Origin: Microcaldota archaeon
GTDB lineage: Archaea > Micrarchaeota > Micrarchaeia > Burarchaeales > JACRGF01
Length of the DNA: 46,261 nucleotides
Reading direction: 5' to 3'
Assembly (NCBI GenBank): GCA_016212395.1
Contig: JACRGF010000037.1
Location: 1-46,261, forward strand
Shown here: in pieces, positions 26,656 to 35,316 of the stretch
Layout: every line of letters begins with the position of its first letter
Position numbering within the stretch: position 1 is the first letter of the stretch
Notes under the pieces: model-generated
What the model was told of the DNA's origin: nothing
Database searches by the model: none
What the model saw: only the letters and a program-made list of their open reading frames with translations
Program-made: the position numbers and the translations under genes

Positions 26656-27552
26656 ATGAAGAATTTGCTGTCAATAAAAGAAATTTCGAAAGCAGATGCT
26701 GACGCTACTATTTCTCGCGCTGTAGAGTTGAAGAAAGAGCGCAAGCCTCTTGATGTTTTGAAAGGCAAGACGCTTGCAATGCTTTTCGAAAAGCCGAGCA
26801 CGCGGACTAGAATTTCATTTGAAGTCGCGATGGCGCAGCTCGGCGGAAGGGCAATGTACCTTGACTTTACCGGCATGCAGATAAGCCGAGGCGAGTCTAT
26901 TGCGGACACTGCGCGCGTAATGTCCCGCTACGTTGACGCAGTCATGCTCCGCCTCTACAAGCACTCTGACCTCGCGGAATTCGCGAAAAACTCTACTGTG
27001 CCAGTCATCAACGGCTTGACTGACTTGGAGCACCCGTGCCAAGCGCTCGGAGACTTGCTTACTATTCGCGAGAAAGGCAAGAAGGGAGGAAAATTTGTTT
27101 TCGTAGGCGACTGCGCGAACAACATGGCGAACTCTCTCATGCTCGCGTGCGCGCGAGACGGCATGAGCGTAACGCTCTGCTGCCCGCCAGGCTACCCTCT
27201 CAACAAGGAATACGTCCAGCTCGCGCAGAAAACAGGCTCGAAAATAGAAGTTGAAACGAACCCGCTCAAGGCAGCAAAGAACGCGGACGTGCTTTACAGC
27301 GACGTGTGGGTGAGCATGGGAATGGAGGAAGAAAAAGCAGAACGCATGAAAGCATTCTCTCCATACCAAATAAACTCCGACATGCTGAAGCAAGCGAAGA
27401 AAGACTGCATCGTCATGCACTGCCTTCCAGCGCACCGCGGGCTTGAAATAACTAGCGACGCGCTCGACAGCAAAAACTCTGTAGTGTGGGACGAAGCTGA
27501 AAACCGCCTGCACATCCAGAAAGCGATTCTGCTCGAACTACTCGCGAAATAA
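26656..27552 (+). CDS. argF: Ornithine carbamoyltransferase
   Basis: Transfers the carbamoyl group from carbamoyl phosphate to ornithine, giving citrulline. The 298-residue length is typical. The carbamoyl-phosphate loop STRTR is at residues 48-52, HPCQ near 129-132, and the ornithine-side HCLPAHRG near 255-262, which distinguishes it from aspartate carbamoyltransferase (no HPLPR/QxxR pattern). The ATG follows GGAGGG with a nine-base gap. Its place between carA and carB groups the enzyme with its substrate supply. A TATA-like CTTATAAT at 26627-26634 might give an additional internal start of transcription. Confidence 0.96.
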   Translation: MKNLLSIKEISKADADATISRAVELKKERKPLDVLKGKTLAMLFEKPSTRTRISFEVAMAQLGGRAMYLDFTGMQISRGESIADTARVMSRYVDAVMLRLYKHSDLAEFAKNSTVPVINGLTDLEHPCQALGDLLTIREKGKKGGKFVFVGDCANNMANSLMLACARDGMSVTLCCPPGYPLNKEYVQLAQKTGSKIEVETNPLKAAKNADVLYSDVWVSMGMEEEKAERMKAFSPYQINSDMLKQAKKDCIVMHCLPAHRGLEITSDALDSKNSVVWDEAENRLHIQKAILLELLAK

Positions 27553-27585
27553 AACGCGCGTACGCTAAACAGTTTACGAAAAAAG

Positions 27586-30500
27586 GTGAGTGTAATTCCT
27601 AAAAGAACAGACATCAAAAAAGTGCTCGTCATCGGCAGCGGACCTATTGTCATCGGCCAAGCAGCGGAATTCGATTACTCCGGATCGCAAGCATGCGCTT
27701 CGCTGCGAGAAGAAGGAGTGCGAACAGTGCTCATAAACTCCAACCCTGCAACCATTCAGACTGACCCTGACATTGCAGACATTGTTTACATCGAGCCGTT
27801 GCGCACAGAGTTCATAGAAAAAATAATAGAACGCGAAAAGCCAGATGGAATAATCGGCACGATGGGCGGCCAGACTGGATTGAACCTCACAGTAGCGCTC
27901 GCGGAAAAAGGCATACTGCAAAAACACAACGTTGAAGTTCTCGGCACTGGCTTCAAGGCAATCCAAGACGCTGAAGACAGGCAAAAGTTTTCAGACGTGC
28001 TGAGAAGCATTGGCGAACCCCAGCTTTCAAGCATTGCCGCCACTGCCTTCGAGCAAGCGCTTGAGTTCGCTAAAAAATTCTGCTACCCGCTCGTCCTCCG
28101 GCCTGCATACACTCTCGGCGGCACTGGAGGCGGCATTGTGTACAACGAGGAAGAATTGCGCAACCAAATGCGCCTCGGCTTGACTCTCAGCCCCATAAAA
28201 CAAGTGCTGATTGAAGAAAGCGTTATTGGCTGGGGCGAAATAGAATACGAAGTAATGCGAGACTCTTTCGACAACTGCATTACGATTTGCAACATGGAAA
28301 ACGTTGATGCCATGGGTGTGCACACCGGCGAAAGCATAGTAGTCGCACCATCCCAAACGCTCTCCGACGACGATTACCAGCGCTTGCGCACTGCTTCCTT
28401 GAAAATAATCCGCGCGCTCAACATTCAAGGCGGTTGCAACATTCAATTTTCTTTCGACTACAACACTGGAAAATACTTCGTGATTGAAGTAAACCCAAGG
28501 CTTTCGCGTTCTTCAGCCCTCGCTTCAAAAGCAACAGGCTACCCCATCGCGCGCGTTGCAGCAAAAATCGCATTAGGCTATTCCCTTCACGAAATTCAAA
28601 ACAAAGTAACTAAAAAAACTCCTGCTTCCTTCGAGCCAGCGCTTGACTACGTTGTAGTGAAAATTCCGCGCTGGCCTTTTGACAAAATGCCTGAAAGCGA
28701 CAGGCGCTTGGGCACTCAAATGAAGAGCACAGGAGAAGTAATGGCAATAGGCAGGAATTTCGAGGAAGCGTTCTTGAAGGCAGTGCGCAGCATTGAAATA
28801 CGCAAGCGCGTTACGCTCATAAAACCCGAAGACGTTGAACGCCTGCTTAAAACTCCCACTGACCAGCGCTTGTTCGCAGTCTTTCACGCGCTGCGCGGAG
28901 GCCAAACCGTTCAAGAAGTTTCAGGCAAAACAAAGTGGAACTCTTGGTTCGTAGAGAAAATGAAAAACATTGTTGAAATGGAAAAACGCCTGCAACTCGA
29001 AAAACTCGACAGGCCTCTCTTAATGGATGCAAAACGCTTGGGCTTCAGCGACGCGCAAATCGCCGAGCTCACGAAAAACGAGGAAGTTGAAGTGCGCAGA
29101 ACGCGCTTGAAATTCGAGTTAAAGCCAGTCTATAAAATGGTGGACACGTGCGCATCTGAATTCGAAGCAACCACTCCCTACTACTACTCTTCATACGATT
29201 TCGAGAACGAAGCTATTCCCGACAAGAAGAAAAAAGTAATCGTAATCGGCAGCGGGCCTATCCGCATCGGGCAAGGCATAGAATTCGATTACTGCTGCTG
29301 CCACGCGTCATTCGCACTCCGCCAGGCAGGCGTGCAGTCAATCATGATAAACAACAACCCGGAAACCATGAGCACTGACTTTGACGCGAGCGACAAGCTC
29401 TACTTCGAGCCTCTTACTTTCGAAGACGTTATGAACGTGATTGAAAACGAGTCTCCTGACGGCGTTATTGTCCAATTCGGCGGGCAGACTTCGATTAACC
29501 TCGCAGGCCCGCTTTCGAAAGCAGGCGTGCCTATTCTCGGCACTCAATTAAAAGGCATTGACATTGCCGAGGACAGGGAGTTGTTCCGCAAGCTTCTCAA
29601 CGAACTCAGCATTCCCCAACCAAAAAATGGCACTGCAACAAACAAGGAGGAAGCGTTGCGCGAAGCAAACAACATCAACTACCCTGTCGTCGTCCGCCCG
29701 AGCTACGTTATTGCAGGCAGGGGAATGCAAATAGTTTATTCAGACGCTGAAATCTCCAAATACATTGAGGAAGCAGTTGAAGTAAGCGAACGCCGGCCAG
29801 TGCTCATCGACAAGTACATTGAGAACGCGCTGGAATGCGAAATCGACGGGGTAAGCGACTCGAAGCACTTGCTCATCGGCGGAATAATGGAGCATGTTGA
29901 AAAAGCAGGAGTGCACAGCGGAGACGCTTCCTGCGTAACTCCGCCAATCCGCATTTCCCCCGAACTCCAGAAAACGCTGGTTGACTACTCGCGCAAAATC
30001 GCGTTCGCACTCGAAAACATCGGCTCTATCAACATCCAGTACGCGATTCAAAACGGAAAAATTTTCGTTATAGAAGCAAACCCGCGCGCGAGCCGCACTA
30101 TCCCCTACTTGAGCAAAGCAACTGGCGTTCCGCTCGCGAAAGTAGCAACGCGAGTTCTCCTCGGCCAGTCCCTTGAACAGCAAGGCTTGACTGAAATGCC
30201 AATCCTCTCGCACTATTCAGTCAAAAGCGTGGTGTTCCCGTTCCTCAAACTCCCAGGCACAGACATTGTGCTCGGGCCTGAAATGAAAAGCACTGGCGAA
30301 AGCATGGGCATCGCGCGCGACTTCGGCACTGCCTACTACAAAGCACTCCTCGGAGCTAACATGAATCTTCCATTGAAAGGCAACGTCGCGCTCACCGTAA
30401 ACCCTGACGACAAGAAAGAAGTGGACGGCATTGCATCCAAACTATCCTCGCTCGGCTACTCTATTTACGCCACAGACGGCACAGCGCGCGCAATCAAAAA

Positions 30501-30774
30501 CCCTGCCAGCGTGCGCATTCTCAAGAAAATAAGCGAAGGAGAACCCAACATTGTCTCGGAAATAACAAAAGGAAACATCCAGCTCGTCATCAACACGCCC
30601 AAGAAAGGAAAAGACCCGTTCACAGACGGATTCAAAATCCGCCGCGCGTGCCTTGAAAACAACGTTCCATGCATCACTTCAATAGATGCAGCCATCCAGC
30701 TCGCGCACGCACTCGAAACAACAAAAAAAGGCGTAGTAACAGTAAACACTGTAGACAGCTTCCGCAGGAAATAA
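27586..30774 (+). CDS. carB: Carbamoyl-phosphate synthase large subunit
   Basis: Synthesises carbamoyl phosphate from bicarbonate, ATP and ammonia channelled from CarA. At 1062 residues it is full length and shows the duplicated architecture. The first ATP-grasp half starts KKVLVIGSGPIVIGQAAEFD and contains RPAYTLGGTGGG. The second starts KVIVIGSGPIRIGQGIEFDY (about residue 545) and contains RPSYVIAGRGM. An MGS-like allosteric domain follows from about residue 930. The start is GTG 27586. The GGTG there overlaps the start codon itself, so the initiation site is less clean than elsewhere; an ATT nine bases downstream would be better spaced but non-canonical. It is the last gene of the carA-argF-carB run; the T-run inside the following 79-bp repeat could terminate it. 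Confidence 0.97.
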   Translation: MSVIPKRTDIKKVLVIGSGPIVIGQAAEFDYSGSQACASLREEGVRTVLINSNPATIQTDPDIADIVYIEPLRTEFIEKIIEREKPDGIIGTMGGQTGLNLTVALAEKGILQKHNVEVLGTGFKAIQDAEDRQKFSDVLRSIGEPQLSSIAATAFEQALEFAKKFCYPLVLRPAYTLGGTGGGIVYNEEELRNQMRLGLTLSPIKQVLIEESVIGWGEIEYEVMRDSFDNCITICNMENVDAMGVHTGESIVVAPSQTLSDDDYQRLRTASLKIIRALNIQGGCNIQFSFDYNTGKYFVIEVNPRLSRSSALASKATGYPIARVAAKIALGYSLHEIQNKVTKKTPASFEPALDYVVVKIPRWPFDKMPESDRRLGTQMKSTGEVMAIGRNFEEAFLKAVRSIEIRKRVTLIKPEDVERLLKTPTDQRLFAVFHALRGGQTVQEVSGKTKWNSWFVEKMKNIVEMEKRLQLEKLDRPLLMDAKRLGFSDAQIAELTKNEEVEVRRTRLKFELKPVYKMVDTCASEFEATTPYYYSSYDFENEAIPDKKKKVIVIGSGPIRIGQGIEFDYCCCHASFALRQAGVQSIMINNNPETMSTDFDASDKLYFEPLTFEDVMNVIENESPDGVIVQFGGQTSINLAGPLSKAGVPILGTQLKGIDIAEDRELFRKLLNELSIPQPKNGTATNKEEALREANNINYPVVVRPSYVIAGRGMQIVYSDAEISKYIEEAVEVSERRPVLIDKYIENALECEIDGVSDSKHLLIGGIMEHVEKAGVHSGDASCVTPPIRISPELQKTLVDYSRKIAFALENIGSINIQYAIQNGKIFVIEANPRASRTIPYLSKATGVPLAKVATRVLLGQSLEQQGLTEMPILSHYSVKSVVFPFLKLPGTDIVLGPEMKSTGESMGIARDFGTAYYKALLGANMNLPLKGNVALTVNPDDKKEVDGIASKLSSLGYSIYATDGTARAIKNPASVRILKKISEGEPNIVSEITKGNIQLVINTPKKGKDPFTDGFKIRRACLENNVPCITSIDAAIQLAHALETTKKGVVTVNTVDSFRRK

Positions 30775-30777
30775 ATC

Positions 30778-30856
30778 AACTCCCGCTCGTTGCATTCGGC
30801 TTCCTTTACTAGTGCACAACTGCATCAAAAAACGCTTTTTTTGGTGCAAAACTGCA
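30778..30856 (+). repeat. 79-bp direct repeat, left copy
   Basis: Identical over 79 bases to 32023-32101. It begins AACTCCCGCTCGTTGCATTC, which in the right copy encodes the last residues of the ATPase (LPLVAFGFLY and stop), so the left copy is an untranslated duplicate of the ATPase 3' end. It includes an imperfect hairpin GCATCAAAAAACGC...TTGGTGC with a run of seven T, and GTGCA(C/A)AACTGCA twice. It ends two bases before the TATA box of the ATPase. Confidence 0.9.
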
Positions 30857-30868
30857 TCATTTAAATAC
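30857..30868 (+). promoter_or_regulatory. ATPase promoter TATA box
   Basis: TCATTTAAATAC lies 25-30 bases before the ATG at 30891, with no ribosome binding site between. A leaderless transcript is predicted. Confidence 0.55.
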
Positions 30869-30890
30869 TTGTTTGTTTTCATATTACCTC

Positions 30891-32057
30891 ATGGACGAGC
30901 AGATTGTTGAAAAAGCGTTGGCGATTGGCTCGAATATTGTCGAGTCTAATTCTAGAAAGTTTCTCAAAAAACGGCATTTGTACCCGGCGTTGGAGAAGTC
31001 TGTTGAAAACCCGCAGTTAGCTACCGTGATGGTGGGCTTGCGCGGCACTGGCAAGACCGTCTTATTGTCGCAGTTGGCTGGCGGCAGAAAGTATGCTTTT
31101 CTTCAAATGGATTACGCGCCTTTGAAAGGGCAGGATCTTTACGACGTTTTGGCTTATCTTTACAAGGTGAAGGGCGCGGACTTTATCGTGCTGGACGAGT
31201 TTCAGGACTGCATGGATTTTTCTTCGGTGAAAGCTTTTTTCGAGGAAGCCAAGGGTGAAGTCTCCCTCGTCATTACTGGCTCGTCTGCGGTTGCGTTGTA
31301 CCCTCCAGAGTTGACGCGCAGGGTGGAAACGCTCACGCTCGAACCACTCAGCTTCAGGGAATACCTTTTTTTCAAGCAAGGCGTGGAACTGCCGTGGCTT
31401 TCTCTCGCGCAAGTACTGGAAGGGGAATGGCGCGGCCTGTCAGTTTACTCCCCATTCATTCCAGAGTACATGCGCCGCGCGCTTCCCTACCTGCTTGAAA
31501 CAGACGCAGGCATTCTCCCTCTCATTGACAAAATAGTGCGCCACGACCTCGTAGTTTTCAGGAAGATAAGCCAGGAAAACATTTCCGAAGTTGAAAAAAT
31601 TCTCTTGTCAACCGCAGTGTCCACAGGCGAAACGTCTTTCGGCTCGCTTTCGAACAAGAGCGGAGTTGAAAAAACGCAGGTAATGCGGTATTTTTCCCTG
31701 CTCAAAGACGCGTTATTGTTAAAGGAAGTCCCGCCTGCCGCGTCTTCGACACGGCAAGTGTTCAAAGAACGCAAATTCTACCTCACGCCGCCTTTCAGGC
31801 AAGGCATTTGCGCTGAGCTCGGCCGCGAGGCTGACAAAGGCATGCTGAGAGAAGAATTTTTCGTCCAACACGCGTTCAAGCATTCCCCCAAATTCCTGCC
31901 CGGCAAAGGCATGCCTGACTTTGCAATAGGAAAGCACTCTTTCGAAGTCGGAGGGCCTGGAAAAGACAAGCGGCAAAAGCCGGACTACCTTGTAGTTGAT
32001 GGACGAACTCCAAGCAAAGGCGAACTCCCGCTCGTTGCATTCGGCTTCCTTTACTAG
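30891..32057 (+). CDS. AAA ATPase, AAA_14/DUF4143 type
   Basis: A 388-residue ATPase of unknown target. Walker A is GLRGTGKTV (residues 49-57), Walker B FIVLDEFQD (about 98-106), and a sensor-like VITGSSAVAL follows near 127. This is followed by the EPLSFREYLFF motif typical of AAA_14 proteins and a C-terminal winged-helix plus nuclease-like DUF4143 region (SNKSGVEKTQVMRYFSLLKD; FEVGG...DYLVVDG). ATG 30891 is preferred over TTG 30873 by its TATA spacing. Such ATPases occur in many copies in archaeal genomes and are often linked to mobile or defence loci. Here the gene is flanked by a 79-bp direct repeat that includes its own 3' end. Confidence 0.85.
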   Translation: MDEQIVEKALAIGSNIVESNSRKFLKKRHLYPALEKSVENPQLATVMVGLRGTGKTVLLSQLAGGRKYAFLQMDYAPLKGQDLYDVLAYLYKVKGADFIVLDEFQDCMDFSSVKAFFEEAKGEVSLVITGSSAVALYPPELTRRVETLTLEPLSFREYLFFKQGVELPWLSLAQVLEGEWRGLSVYSPFIPEYMRRALPYLLETDAGILPLIDKIVRHDLVVFRKISQENISEVEKILLSTAVSTGETSFGSLSNKSGVEKTQVMRYFSLLKDALLLKEVPPAASSTRQVFKERKFYLTPPFRQGICAELGREADKGMLREEFFVQHAFKHSPKFLPGKGMPDFAIGKHSFEVGGPGKDKRQKPDYLVVDGRTPSKGELPLVAFGFLY

Positions 32058-32101
32058 TGCACAACTGCATCAAAAAACGCTTTTTTTGGTGCAAAACTGC
32101 A
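32023..32101 (+). repeat. 79-bp direct repeat, right copy
   Basis: The perfect match to 30778-30856 starts 35 bases before the ATPase stop codon's last base and continues past it. The seven-T run (32081-32087) makes it a plausible terminator. Immediately to its right lies the 3' end of the convergent membrane-protein gene. Confidence 0.9.
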
Positions 32102-32117
32102 CTGCATGTTGGCTTGT

Positions 32118-33122
32118 TCACGCGCGTTTTTTTCTATCAATTTTTTTTCTTTTTTTCATCGCTGCAATTACTGTTGCAATAAGCAAGCTCGTTGCAAACG
32201 CCGTTACCAACGCAAAAGGAGCAAACGAAAGAAAAGCAGCTTCCTTCAACACTTCCATTCTCAACCCGACGTAAATTGCAACAAGCAATAACATGCAAGC
32301 AACACCCCCTACTACTCTCGCTTCCCGTAATTTCTTCAAGTAAAACGTTGCAGCCAACGCCACTGCCAGCCCTCCTATTACTACTGCAAACGACAGCAAT
32401 AGCACCCACAACAAAGGGTTTACAACGTTCGCTCCAATTGCTTCAGCAGTGAACACTACAACTCCCAACAGCACGAACAAGAACAACACTGCAGGCGGGC
32501 GAGCTACAGCCTGCCGTATCACCACTGCAACGTCTTCAGGGGAAGAACTCGCAGTCAAGCTAACCACCACAAGCAAGTAAACAAACAACAGCGAATTCAA
32601 GTTGAAAAAATCGCTTGAAGCTATCGCCAACCCGACAACGCTTTCAACCACTGAAGCTATCACTCCATCAATGCCGTTAGTCCAATCGCTTACAACAACT
32701 CCTGGGAACAAGAAGAACGCGAGCGCAACCAGCACTATCGGAGGCATAAAGCAAGGCGCGAGCGAAGTGAACAGCAACGACGAAAAGCCTCCGAAGCTTT
32801 GCTCGAAACCTGAAACAACATGCCCCCTCCTCTCGCCAACATGCACCTCCTTTATCTTCGACCCCGTAGTCACGCCGACAACAAAATGCCCTAACAACTC
32901 GTGGCTTGCAATGCTCGCCCACGCGACCAGAAAATTCGCCACTTTATTCTTCCCCGCTTCAGCCAACACAATCTTGTAAACCCTCTTGGTTGCAATCGTC
33001 TGCACGAGCCAAAAGCAAAACGCGCTCGCCAACACGAGCACTGTAGGAAAAAAAAGCACTCCAGCAAAATTCGCTGCGTCCAACGTGCGCGGGTCAATGT
33101 TTTCAAGCAATTCTTCAAACAT
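32118..33122 (-). CDS. Multi-pass membrane protein with HE-x3-H motif
   Basis: A 334-residue integral membrane protein with about eight hydrophobic segments and a basic C-terminal tail (MKKRKKIDRKKRA). The segment ASIASHELLGHFVVGVTTGS (about residue 70-90) followed by EVHVGERRGHVV resembles the active-site region of M50B-like membrane metallopeptidases, which have HExxH and a following G-rich beta turn. Here an extra residue makes it HE-x3-H, so activity is uncertain. ATG 33122 is chosen over TTG 33125: a TATA-like TATTTAATTA (33147-33156 on the minus strand) is about 28 bases away, suggesting a leaderless transcript. It is convergent with the ATPase. Confidence 0.7.
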   Translation of the reverse strand: MFEELLENIDPRTLDAANFAGVLFFPTVLVLASAFCFWLVQTIATKRVYKIVLAEAGKNKVANFLVAWASIASHELLGHFVVGVTTGSKIKEVHVGERRGHVVSGFEQSFGGFSSLLFTSLAPCFMPPIVLVALAFFLFPGVVVSDWTNGIDGVIASVVESVVGLAIASSDFFNLNSLLFVYLLVVVSLTASSSPEDVAVVIRQAVARPPAVLFLFVLLGVVVFTAEAIGANVVNPLLWVLLLSFAVVIGGLAVALAATFYLKKLREARVVGGVACMLLLVAIYVGLRMEVLKEAAFLSFAPFALVTAFATSLLIATVIAAMKKRKKIDRKKRA

Positions 33123-33125
33123 CAA

Positions 33126-33271
33126 ACAAACACTGGACTCTCACTAATTAAATACGCTTCGCTCACACCCATTCACTCGCCTATACTCTACCCAAAAAAG
33201 AAAAACGCAAATGAAAAAACGGAAAAATAAAAAAAAAAAAAACAAAAAAAAGAAAAACAGTTTTTTTCCCT
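33126..33271. other. A-rich spacer with poly-A tract
   Basis: The 146-base spacer has the promoter of the membrane-protein gene at its left side, then an almost uninterrupted A-rich tract (33208-33260). Read on the minus strand the tract is T-rich, so it can serve as the terminator of the small Cys-rich gene at 33272-33583. No gene is seen. Confidence 0.5.
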
Positions 33272-33583
33272 TCACTCGTGGCAGCATCCGCCCTTGCACG
33301 CGTTCCACAACAACGCGAACAATCCACCGATGAATGCTCCAGTCAATCCCGCGACTACAGTTCCAATCACGAAATTCACGGGGTCAAACGAAAGAATCGT
33401 GAACGGCACTACTGTAAAATGCAGTACAAACCACTTTGCCATCAATTCTCCATTCGTTGCGACTACAGCGCCCACGCAAATCGCGTGCAGGATAGCAAGC
33501 AGCAATCCGAGCGTGCACGCTGCCTTCTTCACGCTTATCCCACTGCAACAACATGACTCTTTCTTTGCTTTCGCATTCTTCAT
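33272..33583 (-). CDS. Small Cys-rich membrane protein
   Basis: A 103-residue protein with two to three transmembrane helices (AACTLGLLLAILHAICVGAV; AKWFVLHFTVVPFTIL; FVIGTVVAGLTGAFIGGLFA). The FDPVNFVIGTVVAGLTGAFI...LLWN part resembles the small two-helix DUF5676 family. Both ends carry Cys clusters: KESCCCSG near the N-terminus and CKGGCCHE at the C-terminus, which could bind metal or be redox active on the same face of the membrane. ATG 33583 follows GGGGTGG at a seven-base gap. The function is unknown. Confidence 0.7.
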   Translation of the reverse strand: MKNAKAKKESCCCSGISVKKAACTLGLLLAILHAICVGAVVATNGELMAKWFVLHFTVVPFTILSFDPVNFVIGTVVAGLTGAFIGGLFALLWNACKGGCCHE

Positions 33584-33720
33584 CTACAACCACCCCTTAC
33601 TGTGAAACACAACTCGAAGGCAACTTTTTTAACTCCTGCGCGAAACGAAAAAACCGCGTTCTCACAGAAAAAGCAACGTTTTTATTAAACGCTGGTTCAA
33701 ATCAATCCAGGTGGTTTTCA

Positions 33721-33870
33721 ATGGTTAAATTCACTGCAGTAGTTTGGAAAGAGGGAAGCCAATGCGTTTCGTTATGCCCTCAGATAGACGTTTCCAGCTT
33801 TGGAGACTCTGAAAAACAAGCGCTTGAACACTTGAAAGAAGCGATAGAACTATACTTGGAAGACGCGTAA
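33721..33870 (+). CDS. HicB-like antitoxin-family protein
   Basis: A 49-residue protein of the HicB/UPF0150 type: FTAVVWKEGSQCVSLCPQID, then SFGDS..QALEHLKEAIELYLED, the degraded RNase H-like fold of HicB. ATG 33721 follows AGGTGG (33709-33714); a TATA-like TTTATTAA is at 33681-33688. The short frame upstream is not homologous. No HicA toxin (double-stranded-RNA-binding fold) lies on either side, so this is an orphan. The C-terminal ribbon-helix-helix that some HicB proteins have is absent. Confidence 0.75.
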   Translation: MVKFTAVVWKEGSQCVSLCPQIDVSSFGDSEKQALEHLKEAIELYLEDA

Positions 33871-33897
33871 TTCTCCTATTTTTCTAACTTCTCTTTT

Positions 33898-35316
33898 TCA
33901 ATACTTCAGCGCGATGAACACGTCGTTCACGTTCGTTCCAGTCGCGCCAGTCACTACAACGCTTTTCTTTCGCTTCAAAAAAGTGTAAGAATCGTTCTCC
34001 TCAAGCGCCCTCTCAACTTCCCTTCTTCCCTCCACTGTTTTTTCACTCACTATTGCTCCAGCTGCAGGCGAGTTCCCGTCAATCCCATCCGTGCCAGCTG
34101 AAAACACTACTGCTTTTTCTCCATTCAACTCGCGCGCCACGCGCAACGCCAACTCTTGATTGCGCCCGCCTTTTCCACTTCCATTCACTTTCACTGTAGT
34201 CTCCCCGCCTGCTATAACGCATTTTTTTTCCTTCAACACTCTCGCAAGCTCTCTTCCCACTTCGCGCGCGTCGCCCTTCACGTTCTCCACCACTGCAGGC
34301 GCAAACTCCTTCAACTCTCCAGCTGCTGCTTTCAACGCAATGCTATTCCCTGCAATAACAATATTTTTCACTCTCGAAAAACACGCGTCCCCCTGCTTCA
34401 CAGTCTCCAAACTCCCACCAGCAACTCCGCGCTCTACAATCCCCCTCACTCTCTTCATTCCAACTTCTTCCCACAGCAAGTATTTTTTCAAGACGTTTCC
34501 AGCATCGTTGAAAGTCGTCGCGTCCGGAGCAGTCGGGCCTGAAGCAATAACGCGCAAATCATCGCCCACAACATCAGACACTAAAAGCGAAACTATTTCA
34601 GCCTTGCAGTTTTTCGCAAGCAAACCTCCCTTCACTCTCGACAAGTGCTTGCGCACTGCATTCAACTCGCTAATGCTCGCGCCTCGTTTGTTCAACTCGC
34701 GCGTTACTTGCTGAACATCCGCAAGCGTTACTCCCTCCCGCGGAAGCTCGAGCATCGCCGAACCGCCTCCTGAAAACAAGCACACGACCAAATCCCTCTC
34801 GCCGGCTTTCTCCATTATTTCAACTATCCTCTTCGTTCCTTCAACGCTCCGTGCGTCAGGCTCAGGATGGCTCGCAGGCTGAATTTTGATTTTCTTCGTC
34901 TCGAATTCTCCAGCATTCTCGAAAAAAACGTTCACCGCCCCAACACTAATCCGCTCCCCTATTTTCTCTTCCAGCGCTTCAGCCATTGCTCCAGACGCTT
35001 TCCCAGCGCCAACAACAAAAACATTCTCGAAACAATCCAAATCCACGCCGGCAATTTTAACAACGCCCTCGTGTTCACTCTCTTGCCCCCCACTTACCCT
35101 TCCACCCTTCTCAACTTCAACAATTTTTTCCACTGCCTTTCCAGCGTCCGCTGCCTCCAACACTGCCTCGAAAGCACTCAAAACAAGCTCCCGCGCCTCT
35201 TGCTCGCACGCATCATCAACACCAAGCAACTCCTTCAAGTTCAAAATCTTTCCACCCACACGCCCACCTTCATTTTCACGCAAAACAACTCGCGCTTGTT
35301 CATTTTTTTTTTCCAC
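33898..35316 (-). CDS. gckA: Glycerate 2-kinase (type II, MOFRL)
   Basis: Phosphorylates glycerate with ATP to 2-phosphoglycerate. The 472-residue length fits the DUF4147/MOFRL family, with an extra Glu/Gly-rich segment near residues 65-80. Motifs seen: VVGAGKASGAMAEAL, ASHPEPD, LFSGGGSAML, RKHLSRVKGGLLA, ASGPTAPD, and in the MOFRL domain IAGGETTV, GKGGRNQELAL, GTDGIDG and GATGTNVNDV at the C-terminus. The GTG start at 35316 lies beside a run of ten A. A GTG in GGRVGGK or the following TTG would also leave the domain intact, so the first 20-25 residues are uncertain. It is divergent from phosphoglycerate mutase, the next step for its product. Confidence 0.9.
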   Translation of the reverse strand: MEKKNEQARVVLRENEGGRVGGKILNLKELLGVDDACEQEARELVLSAFEAVLEAADAGKAVEKIVEVEKGGRVSGGQESEHEGVVKIAGVDLDCFENVFVVGAGKASGAMAEALEEKIGERISVGAVNVFFENAGEFETKKIKIQPASHPEPDARSVEGTKRIVEIMEKAGERDLVVCLFSGGGSAMLELPREGVTLADVQQVTRELNKRGASISELNAVRKHLSRVKGGLLAKNCKAEIVSLLVSDVVGDDLRVIASGPTAPDATTFNDAGNVLKKYLLWEEVGMKRVRGIVERGVAGGSLETVKQGDACFSRVKNIVIAGNSIALKAAAGELKEFAPAVVENVKGDAREVGRELARVLKEKKCVIAGGETTVKVNGSGKGGRNQELALRVARELNGEKAVVFSAGTDGIDGNSPAAGAIVSEKTVEGRREVERALEENDSYTFLKRKKSVVVTGATGTNVNDVFIALKY

